From Rhodoferax sp. (GTDB taxonomy: Bacteria > Pseudomonadota > Gammaproteobacteria > Burkholderiales > Burkholderiaceae_C): a stretch of DNA of 64,000 bases. Shown here in pieces: positions 38,059 through 48,599 of this stretch (positions are counted from its first letter, which is position 1; each line of letters begins with the position of its first letter). Under the pieces are notes generated by a model, which saw only the letters and a list, made by a program, of their open reading frames with translations, was not told the DNA's origin and searched no databases. The position numbers were made by a program, and so were the translations under genes. Location of the stretch: contig JARXAM010000027.1 in assembly GCA_029865845.1 (NCBI GenBank), positions 84,956-148,955 of the forward strand, given 5' to 3'.

Positions 38059-39462
38059 ATGACTGATATTTTGACCCCCGCCCCCACCGCACAAGCGGCG
38101 CCTAAAGTGGGCTTCGTGAGCCTAGGCTGCCCGAAGGCGCTTACCGATTCCGAACTTATTCTGACCCAACTCAGTGCGGAGGGGTACCAAACTTCCAAGA
38201 CCTTCCAGGGCGCGGATTTGGTGATCGTCAATACCTGCGGTTTTATTGATGACGCTGTAAAGGAAAGCTTGGACACCATTGGTGAGGCGTTGGCGGAAAA
38301 TGGGCGTGTGATTGTGACGGGGTGCCTAGGGGCAAAAACCACCGATGGTGGCGAGAACATGGTGCGCCAGATGCACCCCAAAGTGCTTGCGGTCACCGGC
38401 CCCCATGCCACACAAGAAGTGATGGATGCCGTGCATCTGAACTTGCCCAAGCCGCACGATCCGTTTCTGGATTTGGTGCCGCAATCTTTTGGTGTTGCGG
38501 GCGTCAAACTCACGCCTCGCCACTATGCGTATTTGAAGATCAGCGAGGGATGCAACCACCGGTGCACCTTCTGCATCATTCCCAGCATGCGCGGTGACTT
38601 GGTATCCCGCCCCATCGGTGACGTGCTGACAGAAGCGCGTGCATTGTTTGAAGGCGGCGTGAAGGAATTGCTGGTCATCAGCCAAGATACGTCCGCCTAC
38701 GGTGTGGACGTGAAGTACCGCACGGGATTCTGGGATGGCAAGCCCGTCAAAACACGCATGCTTGAACTGGTGCAGGCGTTGGGTGATATTGCAGCGCCTT
38801 ACGGTGCGTGGGTACGGTTGCACTACGTGTATCCGTACCCTAGCGTTGACGACATTGTTCCCTTGATGGCAACCGGTCGTGTGCTACCGTACCTCGACGT
38901 TCCTTTACAACACAGCCATCCGGATGTGTTGCGCCGCATGAAGCGGCCCGCCAGCGGAGAGAAAAATCTGGAGCGCCTGCAGCAGTGGCGAGAAGCCTGT
39001 CCCGCGTTGGTGGTGCGCAGTACGTTTATCGCGGGTTTTCCTGGTGAAACAGAAGCTGAGTTCGAGCACTTACTCGACTTTGTTCGAGAGGCGCAAATTG
39101 ACCGCGCTGGTTGCTTTGCCTATAGCGCAGTGGATGGCGCCACCGCTAACGACTTGCCTGGCATGCTGCCTCTTGAAATTCGTGAAGCGCGCCGCGCCCG
39201 ATTCATGCAAGTGGCCGAAGAAGTTTCCGCTGCTCGATTGCAGCGTCGAGTAGGTTCGGTCATGCAAGTGTTGGTGGACTCTGCACCCGCCTTGGGGCGC
39301 AAGGGTGGGGTTGGCCGTAGTTACGCCGATGCCCCAGAGATTGACGGTGTGGTCCGACTGTTACCACCGGAAAAAATCAGCAAGACGTTGAAAGTGGGCG
39401 AGTTCACCAAGGCTCGCATTGTGAGCGCTCAAGGCCACGACTTGGTCGCGCTGCCCATTTGA
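38059..39462 (+). CDS. rimO: Ribosomal protein S12 methylthiotransferase
   Basis: Radical SAM enzyme that adds a methylthio group to an Asp of ribosomal protein S12. It has an N-terminal UPF0004 domain with three cluster cysteines (LGCPK, NTCGF, GCLGA), the radical SAM motif CNHRCTFC in the middle, and a C-terminal TRAM domain. 467 residues, normal. A hairpin CACGGATCG...CGATCCGTG (39485-39512) follows, without a T-run. Confidence 0.97.
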   Translation: MTDILTPAPTAQAAPKVGFVSLGCPKALTDSELILTQLSAEGYQTSKTFQGADLVIVNTCGFIDDAVKESLDTIGEALAENGRVIVTGCLGAKTTDGGENMVRQMHPKVLAVTGPHATQEVMDAVHLNLPKPHDPFLDLVPQSFGVAGVKLTPRHYAYLKISEGCNHRCTFCIIPSMRGDLVSRPIGDVLTEARALFEGGVKELLVISQDTSAYGVDVKYRTGFWDGKPVKTRMLELVQALGDIAAPYGAWVRLHYVYPYPSVDDIVPLMATGRVLPYLDVPLQHSHPDVLRRMKRPASGEKNLERLQQWREACPALVVRSTFIAGFPGETEAEFEHLLDFVREAQIDRAGCFAYSAVDGATANDLPGMLPLEIREARRARFMQVAEEVSAARLQRRVGSVMQVLVDSAPALGRKGGVGRSYADAPEIDGVVRLLPPEKISKTLKVGEFTKARIVSAQGHDLVALPI

Positions 39463-39551
39463 AATCGTGACTCGATCTCTCTGTCACGGATCGATGTGAT
39501 GCGCGATCCGTGGCGTGAATCAAGCAGGCAAATTACCTCAATCACACAGGC

Positions 39552-39579
39552 AAAAAAAAGCCGCTGAATTTACAGCGGC
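39552..39579 (-). terminator. Intrinsic terminator of tRNA-Leu
   Basis: On the minus strand GCCGCT-GTAAATTC-AGCGGC is followed by eight T, about 25 bp after the tRNA-Leu 3' end. Confidence 0.9.
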
Positions 39580-39604
39580 ATTTACCTAACTACATTACTA
39601 TTGT

Positions 39605-39689
<85 letters not shown>

Positions 39690-39706
39690 ATCTCAGGAAA
39701 GAGAGA

Positions 39707-39712
39707 AGTATA
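39707..39712 (-). promoter_or_regulatory. -10 box of the tRNA-Leu promoter
   Basis: TATACT on the minus strand, 17 bp before the tRNA 5' end, with a weak TGCCAT at -35. The promoter lies inside the leader and start region of rnr on the other strand. Confidence 0.5.
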
Positions 39713-39738
39713 TCAAACATTTAGAGAAGAATGGCAGT

Positions 39739-42000
39739 TTGCTGGAAGAAGTTGAAGGCACTGTGCAGGGTCATCGTGACGGGCATGGATTCGTTGCTCG
39801 TGACGATGGTGGGTCAGATATTTACTTGCCCCCGAATGAAATGCGGGCGGTGTTGCACAAGGACCGCGTCAAGGTTCGTGTGGTGCGAAACGACAGAAAA
39901 GGTCGCCCCGAAGGTCGGGTTACTGAAATTACTGAGCGATCCACTCAGCCCATTATCGGCAGGCTGTTGCAGGAGAGTGGGGTATGGCTTGTAGCGCCAG
40001 AAGATAAGCGGTATGGGCACGACGTCCTTATTCCAAAGGGGGCGGTCAGTGTGGCTAAGCCTGGCCAGGTTGTCGTGGTGGAGTTGATCGAGCCACCAGC
40101 ATTGTTTGGTCAGCCCGTCGGAAGAATTACCGAAGTACTGGGGGAAGTGGATGACCCGGGCATGGAGATCGAAATAGCTGTTCGCAAGTTCAGCGTGCCG
40201 CATCAGTTTTCTGATGCATGCCTTGCGCTTAGTAAGACCTTGCCAGAGCACGTACGTGCAGAGGACAAGTCCCACCGTGTGGACCTGACGGACCTGGCAT
40301 TGATCACTATCGATGGCGAGGACGCGCGGGATTTTGACGACGCCGTGTATTGTGAGCCTGCAGTGCAGGGGCGTGGCAAACAAGCGCACAAGGGGTGGCG
40401 ACTGTTGGTGGCGATTGCAGATGTGAGCCACTATGTGGAGACGGGCAATGCCATCGACGTAGATGCATATGACAGGGCGACGAGTGTATATTTCCCGCGC
40501 CGCGTCATTCCGATGCTTCCGGAGAAGCTCTCGAATGGTTTGTGCTCCTTAAACCCCGGGGTAGAGCGTTTGTGCATGGTCTGTGACATGTTTGTCACAG
40601 AAGAAGGGGAAGTTACCGCCTACCAGTTTTACCCGGCGGTGATGTGGAGTCACGCCCGACTGACGTACACGGAGGCGGCAGCAATTCTTGGGAATACCCG
40701 AGGGCCAGAGGCCACGAAGTACAAGGCTTTGGTTCCTCACTTGTTGAATCTGCATGGCGTCTATCGTTCCTTGTCGATGTCGCGCCATGCGAGGGGTGCT
40801 GTCGATTTCGAGACGACCGAGACACAGATAGTGTGCGATGTCAACGGTCGCATTGAGAAGATCGTGCCTCGCACCCGCAACACTGCCCATAGGCTTATCG
40901 AAGAGGCGATGTTGGCGGCAAATGTCTGTAGTGCGGACTTTATTGCCCAGAATAAACACCATGGACTGTTTCGAGTACACGAAGGTCCGACTCCAGAAAA
41001 GCAAGAGGTACTGCGGAATTTCTTGAAAGCCAGTGGTATCGGTTTGGGCATCAGCCAGAGGCCAACGCCCGGTGAGTTTCAAGCGATTGCCAACGCCACC
41101 AAGGAGCGGCCCGACGCGCAGCAGATTCACTCTATGTTGCTTCGCTCCATGTCGCAGGCGATTTACACGCCGGAGAACAGCGGGCATTTCGGCTTGGCAT
41201 TTGAGGCCTATACGCACTTCACCAGTCCTATCAGGCGATACCCCGATTTGCTGGTGCATCGGGTTATCAAAGCGATATTGGCGGACAAAAAGTACCAGTT
41301 GCCAGTGTTGCCAACGCCCGGCGAAGCGCACGCGAAGTTGGCACGACGACTGGAGAAAAATGCGGCCTCACGCCCGCCGGGTGCGAAACCTGCCAAACCC
41401 AGCCGTGACAGTGCGGCGTGGCAAGCGGCGGGTCTGCATTGCAGTGCCAATGAACGCCGCGCTGATGAGGCCAGCCGCGATGTAGAGGCTTGGCTGAAGT
41501 GCAAGTATGTTCGTGAGCACTTGGGCGAAGAGTACGCAGGCGTTGTTTCGTCCGTCGCAAGTTTTGGTTTGTTTGTAACTTTGGATGCCATGTATGTGGA
41601 GGGGCTGGTTCACATCACAGAGTTGGGAGGCGAGTTTTTCCGCTTCGATGAAGTTCGGCAAGAGCTGCGTGGAGAGCGCACCGGAATTCGGTTTGCTATT
41701 GGTACACGGGTCCGGATTCAGGTGAGTCGGGTCGATCTTGACGGGCGCAAGATTGATTTCAGGCTAGTGCATGAGGGACTCGGAGGTCCCGCCAAAGCGC
41801 TGCTCGAAAAGCCGCCACGACGCGAAGGCAAAGCACTCAGTGGGACCCGTGTGGACCGCATGGACTTGGAGCGAGTGTCGCCACGCGGCCGCAAGCCAAA
41901 ATCTGCCTCGGCAAGCGCCAAAGGCACGTCGCTGCGTGCGGCGCGTGAGAAAGGCAAGCCCGTCGCTTCCACCAAAAAGACCTCAAAATCGAGGCGATGA
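39739..42000 (+). CDS. rnr: Ribonuclease R
   Basis: Processive 3'-5' exoribonuclease that degrades structured RNA. Start chosen: TTG 39739 with AGAGAAG before it, since the longer frame covers the antisense of tRNA-Leu. This gives 753 residues: a cold-shock domain right at the N-terminus (VEGTVQGHRDGHGFV), a second CSD, the RNB catalytic domain with the Asp cluster TIDGEDARDFDDAVY and HFTSPIRRYPDL, an S1 domain (GVVSSVASFGLFVTL) and a Lys/Arg/Ser-rich tail. The N-terminal winged helix of the E. coli enzyme is missing, which may be normal in this family. A Pro/Lys-rich insert (ASRPPGAKPAKPSRD) sits before S1. Confidence 0.93.
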   Translation: MLEEVEGTVQGHRDGHGFVARDDGGSDIYLPPNEMRAVLHKDRVKVRVVRNDRKGRPEGRVTEITERSTQPIIGRLLQESGVWLVAPEDKRYGHDVLIPKGAVSVAKPGQVVVVELIEPPALFGQPVGRITEVLGEVDDPGMEIEIAVRKFSVPHQFSDACLALSKTLPEHVRAEDKSHRVDLTDLALITIDGEDARDFDDAVYCEPAVQGRGKQAHKGWRLLVAIADVSHYVETGNAIDVDAYDRATSVYFPRRVIPMLPEKLSNGLCSLNPGVERLCMVCDMFVTEEGEVTAYQFYPAVMWSHARLTYTEAAAILGNTRGPEATKYKALVPHLLNLHGVYRSLSMSRHARGAVDFETTETQIVCDVNGRIEKIVPRTRNTAHRLIEEAMLAANVCSADFIAQNKHHGLFRVHEGPTPEKQEVLRNFLKASGIGLGISQRPTPGEFQAIANATKERPDAQQIHSMLLRSMSQAIYTPENSGHFGLAFEAYTHFTSPIRRYPDLLVHRVIKAILADKKYQLPVLPTPGEAHAKLARRLEKNAASRPPGAKPAKPSRDSAAWQAAGLHCSANERRADEASRDVEAWLKCKYVREHLGEEYAGVVSSVASFGLFVTLDAMYVEGLVHITELGGEFFRFDEVRQELRGERTGIRFAIGTRVRIQVSRVDLDGRKIDFRLVHEGLGGPAKALLEKPPRREGKALSGTRVDRMDLERVSPRGRKPKSASASAKGTSLRAAREKGKPVASTKKTSKSRR

Positions 42001-42067
42001 GTCTGGCTGTGTAGGCGCGCCTTTCTCGAGGGGCTTGTTTCGCAAGGCAGACCGAATGACCCGTGTT

Positions 42068-43522
42068 TTACATGTGCTCAATCAACCGGCTGGCGGTCAA
42101 TGCGTGGGCCCGTGGCCACCCGTCGGCCAGCGCCCCGTGTTGGTAGCAGGCCTCGCATGCAGCCCGCCAGGCATCTGCGTGGTGGGCCCATGCGGCCGCC
42201 ATCATTCCCGAGAGTACGTCACCAGCGCCTGCAATTGCCAACTTCGCATTGCCGGTGACGTTGAGGTGTGGTGTTCTTGACGGTGCCGCGACAACGGTCC
42301 CGGACCCCTCGAGCACCACGGTGCAGTGGTATCGGTTCGCAAGTTGTTGGGCAGCATGCAGCCGGTCTGACTGAACGTCTTGCACCTTGCATCCCAAGAG
42401 TCTGGCAGCTTCGAGCGGATGCGGGGTCATGATGGTGGTGTGTGCGACTCGTTGCTTCACGAGGTCTTTAAGTGCGTCGCAAGCAGCTATCGCGTTGAGC
42501 GCGTCGGCATCCAACACCAGCTGCGTGGAGGCTGAAAGCCAGTGGGGGAGCATGTGGGACACCTCTTTTCCGCCTCCGCAACCAACGACGAGCGTCATTC
42601 CATGGACGTCAGCAGTGTCGACATTGCGCTGCATCAAGTCCGCTGGCAAATCGCCATCCGCATGCAATAACCGCTGTGGCGGGACTCCCAAGTAGACCCT
42701 GCCCGCCCCCCCGTGCAAGGCCGCACGCGCTGCCAAGATGGAGGCCCCTTGCATGGTTGCCATGCCGGCGATCACCATGACGTCGCCATAGTTGCCTTTG
42801 TTCGACGCGTGGCGCCTCGGTTGAACGGATGGTGCAGGATTCAACCATGCAACTGGCGGCATGGGTGCATGGGTACCGAGTGCGTTGAACCACACCGTGC
42901 CGCAAACGTCCCTGCCATGATGGGTAAAGAGTCCGGGCTTGAGGCCCAGCAATGTCAACGTATGGGTTGCCCGTACACAGGCTCCAGGAGTCGCACCGGT
43001 GTCCGCCATGAGTCCGCTGGGAACGTCCGCTGCAATGACGCATCCTTTTTTGGTATTGATGATGTCAATCCAATCGGAGTAGGTGTTTTGCGGGGCATCG
43101 TGCAAGCCAATACCAAGCATGGCATCGATGCACGCGTCCCAGTCCTCCGGCGGGTGGTGGCTCAGCGTTGCACCGGCGCTAGACAAACGTTGGACAGCAT
43201 GCGCCATGCCCACCGGCAGGAGTGTGGTTTCAAGGGGCGTACTAACGTGTACTCCCTTGCCCCATTGAAGTAGGTGCAGGGCGGCGTCCAAGCCAATCGC
43301 TGCAGTGCCCCCTGTACCCGCTGCTACCCAGATTCGCCGCGCGTGTGGGGCAACAGCCAGTGCGAGCTGTGCGAGCGCGAGTCCTGCCCGTTCCGTCAAG
43401 GTTTCGCGACCTGTGTCCAATGCAGTTATGGTTCCGAGTGCCAAGCATTGTGCGGCGTTGAGTAAAGGGTGGCACAGGCCGCTGTACACCCCGTGGGTCG
43501 ACAGTATTTTTTCAGAACTCAT
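42068..43522 (-). CDS. nnr: Bifunctional NAD(P)H-hydrate epimerase / ADP-dependent dehydratase
   Basis: Repairs damaged NADHX/NADPHX. ATG 43522 gives 484 residues. The N-terminal YjeF_N epimerase domain has AGTGGTAAIGLDAALHL in place of the usual GxGNNGGDG, so it is divergent. The C-terminal ribokinase-like dehydratase is well conserved (GNYGDVMVIAGM, LVLDADALNAIA, TPHPLEAARLLG, GNAKLAIAGAGDVLSGM). It overlaps the metallo-hydrolase gene by 11 bp and is the last gene of the operon. Confidence 0.93.
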   Translation of the reverse strand: MSSEKILSTHGVYSGLCHPLLNAAQCLALGTITALDTGRETLTERAGLALAQLALAVAPHARRIWVAAGTGGTAAIGLDAALHLLQWGKGVHVSTPLETTLLPVGMAHAVQRLSSAGATLSHHPPEDWDACIDAMLGIGLHDAPQNTYSDWIDIINTKKGCVIAADVPSGLMADTGATPGACVRATHTLTLLGLKPGLFTHHGRDVCGTVWFNALGTHAPMPPVAWLNPAPSVQPRRHASNKGNYGDVMVIAGMATMQGASILAARAALHGGAGRVYLGVPPQRLLHADGDLPADLMQRNVDTADVHGMTLVVGCGGGKEVSHMLPHWLSASTQLVLDADALNAIAACDALKDLVKQRVAHTTIMTPHPLEAARLLGCKVQDVQSDRLHAAQQLANRYHCTVVLEGSGTVVAAPSRTPHLNVTGNAKLAIAGAGDVLSGMMAAAWAHHADAWRAACEACYQHGALADGWPRAHALTASRLIEHM

Positions 43523-44399
43523 AGGTCTCGCCCTCTCGGGCGAGGCGAATGTCAACGCTTTCGGAGTCCGCGCTGCTCTGGCGTACGGCTTCACGGAATA
43601 CCGATTCCAGCGCGTCGTCACTGCGGGTGGGTTCATGGTGCGTGCAAAAAAGTGTTCTGGCTCCGGCAGCGCGTGCAGTGGCAATGCTGCTGGTAAATGT
43701 CCCATGTCCCCAGCCCTGTTTGCCCCGGTATTCTTCATCTGTGTAGGACGCGTCGGCAATGAGCACATCAACCCCCCGAATCGCGCTCAGTATTGCTTGG
43801 TTTCGTTCGTCGACAAGACTTTGGTAGTCCGCATAGTTGGCGTCGTCTGGCGCATAAATGTTGTAAGGAGGTTCGTGGTCGCCGGTAAAAAAAACGGACT
43901 TTCCGTTGCATTCGATCCGGTATCCCAAATTGACGACGGGGTGATTCAGTAAACAAGGGGTAACCGTTGCACTTCCGATCGTGAACGGTTGACGGGGCGT
44001 CACCGTCACGTACTCAATGCGGCCCCGCATCTCGTCTTCGCGCACCGGAAAATAGCTGTACTGCAACTGCACCGACATCACGTGCTCCACGCCCCTGCCG
44101 GTCACTGGATCGATGCCGCCGTGTAACCGCAACACGTTGCCTGCAATAAAGTTGGGAACAAAGAAGGGAAGTCCTTGGATATGGTCCCAGTGGCTGTGTG
44201 TGATGAGGATATTTGCCGTTACCGGCATTTCTGCAAGAAGTGTTTGTGACAAGGGAAAGAGGCCGGTGCCGGCATCCAGAATGATGAGCTCATTGTTGTC
44301 AGTCCTGACTTCGATGCAGGTGGTGTTGCCGCCATAGCGAGCCGTTTGTGGGCCTGGCGAGGCAATAGAGCCTCTAACACCCCAAAATGTGACTTTCAA
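43512..44399 (-). CDS. MBL-fold metallo-hydrolase
   Basis: A 295-residue metallo-beta-lactamase fold protein. The metal motif ITHSHWDHIQG, the following His in LLNHPV, Asp in FTGDHEPPYN and a C-terminal CTHHEP give a full dinuclear site. It opens with VTFWGVRGSIASPG, typical of the group of small-molecule phosphodiesterase-like MBL proteins that occur near signalling proteins. Substrate unknown. In an operon with an HDOD protein. Confidence 0.9.
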   Translation of the reverse strand: MKVTFWGVRGSIASPGPQTARYGGNTTCIEVRTDNNELIILDAGTGLFPLSQTLLAEMPVTANILITHSHWDHIQGLPFFVPNFIAGNVLRLHGGIDPVTGRGVEHVMSVQLQYSYFPVREDEMRGRIEYVTVTPRQPFTIGSATVTPCLLNHPVVNLGYRIECNGKSVFFTGDHEPPYNIYAPDDANYADYQSLVDERNQAILSAIRGVDVLIADASYTDEEYRGKQGWGHGTFTSSIATARAAGARTLFCTHHEPTRSDDALESVFREAVRQSSADSESVDIRLAREGETYEF

Positions 44400-44410
44400 G
44401 TTGACCCCCT

Positions 44411-45253
44411 TTAGGCACTGGCGAACATTTGGGCTTCTTCAAATAGCTGATCGAGGTCACCCAAGGATGCGATTGTTTCCGGTAGATCACCTCCCAAGCG
44501 CTTGCGCACGAGTTCGGGAAACGGATCAACACATGCGTTGCCTGCAAAACCATATTTCAGGTGTTTGCTGATTTGATTGGCTGCAAAGACACAGGCAATC
44601 ATGTCAGTGTCTTTGAGGTTGTCTGTACGTTGATGCCGGATGGTCTCTACCAACATTGGAGAAAATCTCCACTTCTCAACCAGCATTGCGCCTACTACCG
44701 CATGGTCGGTGCCTATGGTTTGCTGAAGTGCTTCATGCAAGGAGCTTGCGTTGGCCGCACTTAAGGCCAAGGCTGCTCTGAATTCTTGCGGCATGAACTG
44801 GGCAAAAACCATTTTTCCGAAATCGTGCAACAGCCCAGCGATGAAGCAGTCCATGGGGTCGGCATCCGCGAGTTTGTTTGCAAGTCGTTTTGCGATGTTC
44901 GCGGTGGACAGAGAGTGCAGCAGGTACTGCTGTACATCGAACCCAGCCGGGTTATCTTTGGGCAGCATGCCGACAGCGGCAATACCGAGTGCCAAGTTTT
45001 TGATCGTGTTGAACCCCAGATAGACCACTGCATGTCCGATTGACGTGACTTGGCGGGGCAGTCCGTAATACGCGGAGTTGATGACTTTGAGGATCTTGAC
45101 CGTGGCCACTGGATCTTTATCAATGACATCCACCAAGTCTTTGGGGGTGCTGTTGGGGTCGCGAGTGAGGTCGAGAATGCGTTGCACACTTTTGGGAAAA
45201 GCAGGCATTCCGTCGACAGCGAGTGCAAGTCTTTGAGAGAGATCCGGCGTCAT
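44411..45253 (-). CDS. HDOD domain protein
   Basis: 280 residues. The HDOD domain covers most of the protein: MPAFPKSVQRILDLTRDPN, DPVATVKILKVINSAYYGLPR, and FIAGLLHDFGKMVFAQ, where an HD pair remains. Such proteins take part in bacterial signalling, often with c-di-GMP or chemotaxis. Second gene of the operon, 16 bp after the dadA-like gene and 11 bp before the MBL gene. Confidence 0.93.
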   Translation of the reverse strand: MTPDLSQRLALAVDGMPAFPKSVQRILDLTRDPNSTPKDLVDVIDKDPVATVKILKVINSAYYGLPRQVTSIGHAVVYLGFNTIKNLALGIAAVGMLPKDNPAGFDVQQYLLHSLSTANIAKRLANKLADADPMDCFIAGLLHDFGKMVFAQFMPQEFRAALALSAANASSLHEALQQTIGTDHAVVGAMLVEKWRFSPMLVETIRHQRTDNLKDTDMIACVFAANQISKHLKYGFAGNACVDPFPELVRKRLGGDLPETIASLGDLDQLFEEAQMFASA

Positions 45254-45269
45254 GTACTTTTCTCAGCGA

Positions 45270-46559
45270 TTAATCGGTCGTTTGCGCGTCGAGCTCACTC
45301 TGCAGACGCAATGGGCTAATCAGGTGGTGCATGGGGCCTGTTGCCTGGCCTTCGAGTTGATCGCGCAGCAGGCGGGCGCTGGCACATGCGAATGTCCATC
45401 CGCCAGCACCGTGTGCGAGATTAAGCCACACCCCTTGCGCACCTGAAGGGCCTACCAATGGGTTACCGTCTGCGGTGAAAGTGCGACTCCCTCTCCAGAC
45501 TTGGGTGCCGCCGGCGTAGTTTGCGGCGCCTGGAAAACAAGCATCCAACGCATGAAACATCTTGCGTACCAGTCGATCGTCATGGCGCGCGTTGGGCGCT
45601 GGGTTGAGTTCTGCGCCACCGCAAATACGCAAACGCTTACCCAAGCGAGTGACGATGTAACCGGACTGGTGTAACTGGACGCCACTTGTTGGGGCATTCG
45701 CTGTATCCCGAATGCCCACGCTTAGGCCGTAACTCGCAATGTTGGCGGTGGCTGAATAAGCTGGTAATTCCAGCATGTCGCTGGGTGGTAGCGCTTCCGT
45801 GCAAAGGACTACATGGTCAAACGCATGGACATTGCCGTCACTTACCCGCACTTGGGGGAGGGCTCCCGGGGTGATGCCTGTGACCTGCTGACTAAAGTGG
45901 AAGTCAACCCCGAGTCGCTGCGCGGCTTGTCGAACCAAGGATGCGAACTGCCGACAGTTGAGTATTCTGTCGTCTTGAAAATGAATGGCTTTATGGAATG
46001 GAACTGACAACTCCAAGGCAGGCTCCACCGCTGCCAACTCGGCTTTATCGAGCAAACGGAAGTGGCCGCCCGCTCCCTCTAGGCATTGGAGTGCTAAAGC
46101 GTAGTGTTGGAGGTCGGATTCACGGGCGAGCAGCACGGTGTGCCCCGGGCTTTGTTCCACATCCCAATTGTGTTGGACCATCCACGCGTCACCAATTTCT
46201 TGCCCCAGTTTGGCCATTTGTTGGTGGAGCTGCATCTGGTGGTGACGCGTGTCGTGGGGTGAAGATGCGCTTCTCGCCCATAGCCAACGCAGATTGTCGG
46301 GCGCAGCCCAGCGTGAGGTGGAAAGTTGCTGGGTCAAGCGCGCGAGCTTCCCCAGTTGGTGCCCGACTGGGCAGGGCATGAGTAGAGGCAAAGTACAACT
46401 TGCGCTCAGAATGCCACCATTGGCAAAACTGGCCGCCTCGCAGGCAGTCCCATTTCTTTCGAACACGGTGACCACATGACCGGCGTTGGCAAAGTCAAAC
46501 GCAGACGCTATTCCCACGACCCCCGCCCCGATGATCGCAATGTTCATTTTCTCTTTCAT
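45270..46559 (-). CDS. dadA: D-amino acid dehydrogenase-like FAD oxidoreductase
   Basis: A DadA-type flavoenzyme that oxidises D-amino acids to 2-oxo acids at the membrane. FAD motif IAIIGAGVVGIASAFDFANAG, then ANGGILSAS and the C-terminal NLAHGAGGWTFACASARLLRDQL. 429 residues, or 425 if translation starts at the second ATG (46547), which fits the family better. First gene of a four-gene minus-strand operon. Substrate specificity within the family is not certain. Confidence 0.88.
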   Translation of the reverse strand: MKEKMNIAIIGAGVVGIASAFDFANAGHVVTVFERNGTACEAASFANGGILSASCTLPLLMPCPVGHQLGKLARLTQQLSTSRWAAPDNLRWLWARSASSPHDTRHHQMQLHQQMAKLGQEIGDAWMVQHNWDVEQSPGHTVLLARESDLQHYALALQCLEGAGGHFRLLDKAELAAVEPALELSVPFHKAIHFQDDRILNCRQFASLVRQAAQRLGVDFHFSQQVTGITPGALPQVRVSDGNVHAFDHVVLCTEALPPSDMLELPAYSATANIASYGLSVGIRDTANAPTSGVQLHQSGYIVTRLGKRLRICGGAELNPAPNARHDDRLVRKMFHALDACFPGAANYAGGTQVWRGSRTFTADGNPLVGPSGAQGVWLNLAHGAGGWTFACASARLLRDQLEGQATGPMHHLISPLRLQSELDAQTTD

Positions 46560-46667
46560 TATTTCTGAGTAATTCCCCCTATTTTTTCATAGCTTAGGGG
46601 CCCCTTCGCGGGTGTCGGTGACTCTATTGCATGCCACCAACGAACAGTCTTTGCCACGCCGGGTGCA

Positions 46668-46676
46668 TGCTACAAT
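46668..46676 (+). promoter_or_regulatory. Extended -10 promoter of rpsB
   Basis: TGCTACAAT, the same extended -10 as the tRNA-Val promoter, leaving a leader of about 125 bases before rpsB. That leader (46680-46805) may fold for S2 feedback control but no known S2-binding motif is certain. Confidence 0.6.
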
Positions 46677-46805
46677 CGACGGGCTTTGGCATTGTGAAAC
46701 GCAGTGCCAAGTATTCACAAACCACCCTCTCACAAGGTGTTTCCCGATGACTTTGTTTCGGGCGATCAGTGGGGTGGATTTCAGACCTAACCTTTGGAGT
46801 TAATC

Positions 46806-47558
46806 ATGGCAGTAACAATGCGCGAAATGCTGGAAGCTGGCGTCCACTTTGGTCACCAGACCCGTTTCTGGAATCCCAAGATGGCACCGTTCATCTTCGG
46901 TCATCGCAATAAAATCCACATCATTAACCTGGAGAAGTCGCTTCCGATGTTCCAGGAAGCGGCGAAGTTCGTGCGCCAGCTGTCTGCCAAGCGCGGCACC
47001 ATTTTGATGGTTGGCACCAAGCGTCAGGCACGCGAAATTGTGGCTGCTGAAGCGCAGCGTGCCGGTGTTCCCTTTGTGGATCAGCGTTGGTTGGGCGGCA
47101 TGTTGACGAACTTCAAGACAGTGAAGACGTCCATCAAGCGTTTGAAGGATATGAAAGTCCAACAAGAAGCCGGTTTGGACAGCATGAGCAAAAAAGAGCA
47201 GCTAATGTTCGCTCGTGAACTGGAAAAGCTTGAGAAAGATATCGGTGGCATCCAAGAGATGAACACTCTGCCCGATGCGATTTTTGTTATCGATGTCGGC
47301 TATCACAAGATCGCAATTGCTGAGGCGCGCAAGCTTGGCATTCCATTGATCGGTGTGGTTGACTCCAACCATTCCCCCGAGGGAATTGACTACGTGATTC
47401 CTGGCAACGACGACTCCTCGAAAGCGGTTACGTTGTATGCGCGCGGAATTGCAGATGCAATTTTGGAAGGGCGTGCCAACGCGGTAGATGATGTTGTCAA
47501 AGCTGTTGCGGCAGACAACGAAGATGAATTTGTGGAAGTGAGCGAAGCCGCCGCCTAA
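46806..47558 (+). CDS. rpsB: Ribosomal protein S2
   Basis: 30S subunit protein S2, 250 residues from ATG 46806 ([19 protein letters not shown]), with TTTGGAG before it. Characteristic [22 protein letters not shown] and [19 protein letters not shown]. It is first in the rpsB-tsf operon. A terminator-like hairpin lies behind it. Confidence 0.98.
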   Translation: MAVTMREMLEAGVHFGHQTRFWNPKMAPFIFGHRNKIHIINLEKSLPMFQEAAKFVRQLSAKRGTILMVGTKRQAREIVAAEAQRAGVPFVDQRWLGGMLTNFKTVKTSIKRLKDMKVQQEAGLDSMSKKEQLMFARELEKLEKDIGGIQEMNTLPDAIFVIDVGYHKIAIAEARKLGIPLIGVVDSNHSPEGIDYVIPGNDDSSKAVTLYARGIADAILEGRANAVDDVVKAVAADNEDEFVEVSEAAA

Positions 47559-47572
47559 GGCTGTTTCGCCCG

Positions 47573-47601
47573 AAAAAGGGGGCTTATTGCCCCTTTTTTT
47601 T
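47573..47601 (+). terminator. Intrinsic terminator or attenuator between rpsB and tsf
   Basis: AAAAAGGGGGC-TTATT-GCCCC followed by eight T. It likely reduces tsf expression relative to rpsB, as known in other proteobacteria. Confidence 0.88.
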
Positions 47602-47638
47602 AGCCCATACCTCAACTATTGAAATTTGGAGAATACAA

Positions 47639-48562
47639 ATGGCAGCAATCACAGCGAGCATGGTGGCAGAACTGCGTGGCAAGACTGACGCGCCCATGAT
47701 GGAGTGCAAGAAGGCATTGACAGAGGCCGATGGCGACATGGCCAAAGCGGAAGAAATTTTGCGTGTCAAGTTGGGCAGCAAGGCTGGCAAAGCGGCAGCA
47801 CGAGTGACCGCAGAAGGCGTTGTGGCGAGCAGCATTGCGGGTGGCGTCGGTGCGCTCATCGAAGTCAATTGCGAAACCGACTTTGTGACCAAAAACGACA
47901 GCTTCTTGGCATTGGCCAATGCTGCTGCTGCTTTGGTTGCGGCCCACAATCCTGCTGACGTTTCTGCATTGGGTGCGTTGGCTTACGAACAGGATGGCTT
48001 CGGTCCGACCTTGGAAGACGTTCGCAAGGGCTTGATTGGCAAGATCGGCGAAAACATGACCTTCCGTCGCTTCCAGCGTTTTGACGGCAAGAGTGGTTTG
48101 GCCTCCTATTTGCATGGCACACGCATTGGCGTCGTCGTCGAGTTTGAGGGGGATGAGGCTGCGGCAAAGGACGTTGCGATGCATGTTGCGGCTATGAAGC
48201 CCGTGTCCTTGTCTGCGGACCAAGTGCCCGCTGAACTGGTAGAGCGCGAGCGTTCGGTGGCAGCTGCCAAGGCAGCGGAGGATGCTGCTGCAGCAACTGC
48301 GGCAGGCAAGCCCGTGCAATCTGCCGAAATTGTGGCCAAGCGCATCGAGGGCGGTGTACAAAAATTCCTGAAAGAAGTTTCTTTGTTCAATCAGCCTTTC
48401 GTGAAGAATGACAAGCAGACGGTTGAACAAATGCTGAAGGCGGCTTCTACAACTGTCAAAGGCTTCACCTTGTATGTGGTGGGCGAAGGCATTGAGAAGA
48501 AGGTTGACGATTTTGCAGCGGAAGTCGCCGCGCAAGTTGCAGCCGCGAAGCAATCAGCTTGA
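47639..48562 (+). CDS. tsf: Elongation factor Ts
   Basis: Guanine nucleotide exchange factor for EF-Tu. 307 residues with an N-terminal UBA-like part ([22 protein letters not shown]) containing the TDF/APMM contact motif, and [13 protein letters not shown] in the core. ATG 47639 with GGAG before it. Second gene of the rpsB operon, 37 bp before pyrH. Confidence 0.98.
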   Translation: MAAITASMVAELRGKTDAPMMECKKALTEADGDMAKAEEILRVKLGSKAGKAAARVTAEGVVASSIAGGVGALIEVNCETDFVTKNDSFLALANAAAALVAAHNPADVSALGALAYEQDGFGPTLEDVRKGLIGKIGENMTFRRFQRFDGKSGLASYLHGTRIGVVVEFEGDEAAAKDVAMHVAAMKPVSLSADQVPAELVERERSVAAAKAAEDAAAATAAGKPVQSAEIVAKRIEGGVQKFLKEVSLFNQPFVKNDKQTVEQMLKAASTTVKGFTLYVVGEGIEKKVDDFAAEVAAQVAAAKQSA

Positions 48563-48599
48563 CCCGAGAAAATTGTTCTGTGTTGAACGGGAGTCGTCC

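Noticed and set aside
39485-39512. Terminator after rimO
   Set aside because: A good hairpin exists but no T-run follows, so I do not call it an intrinsic terminator.
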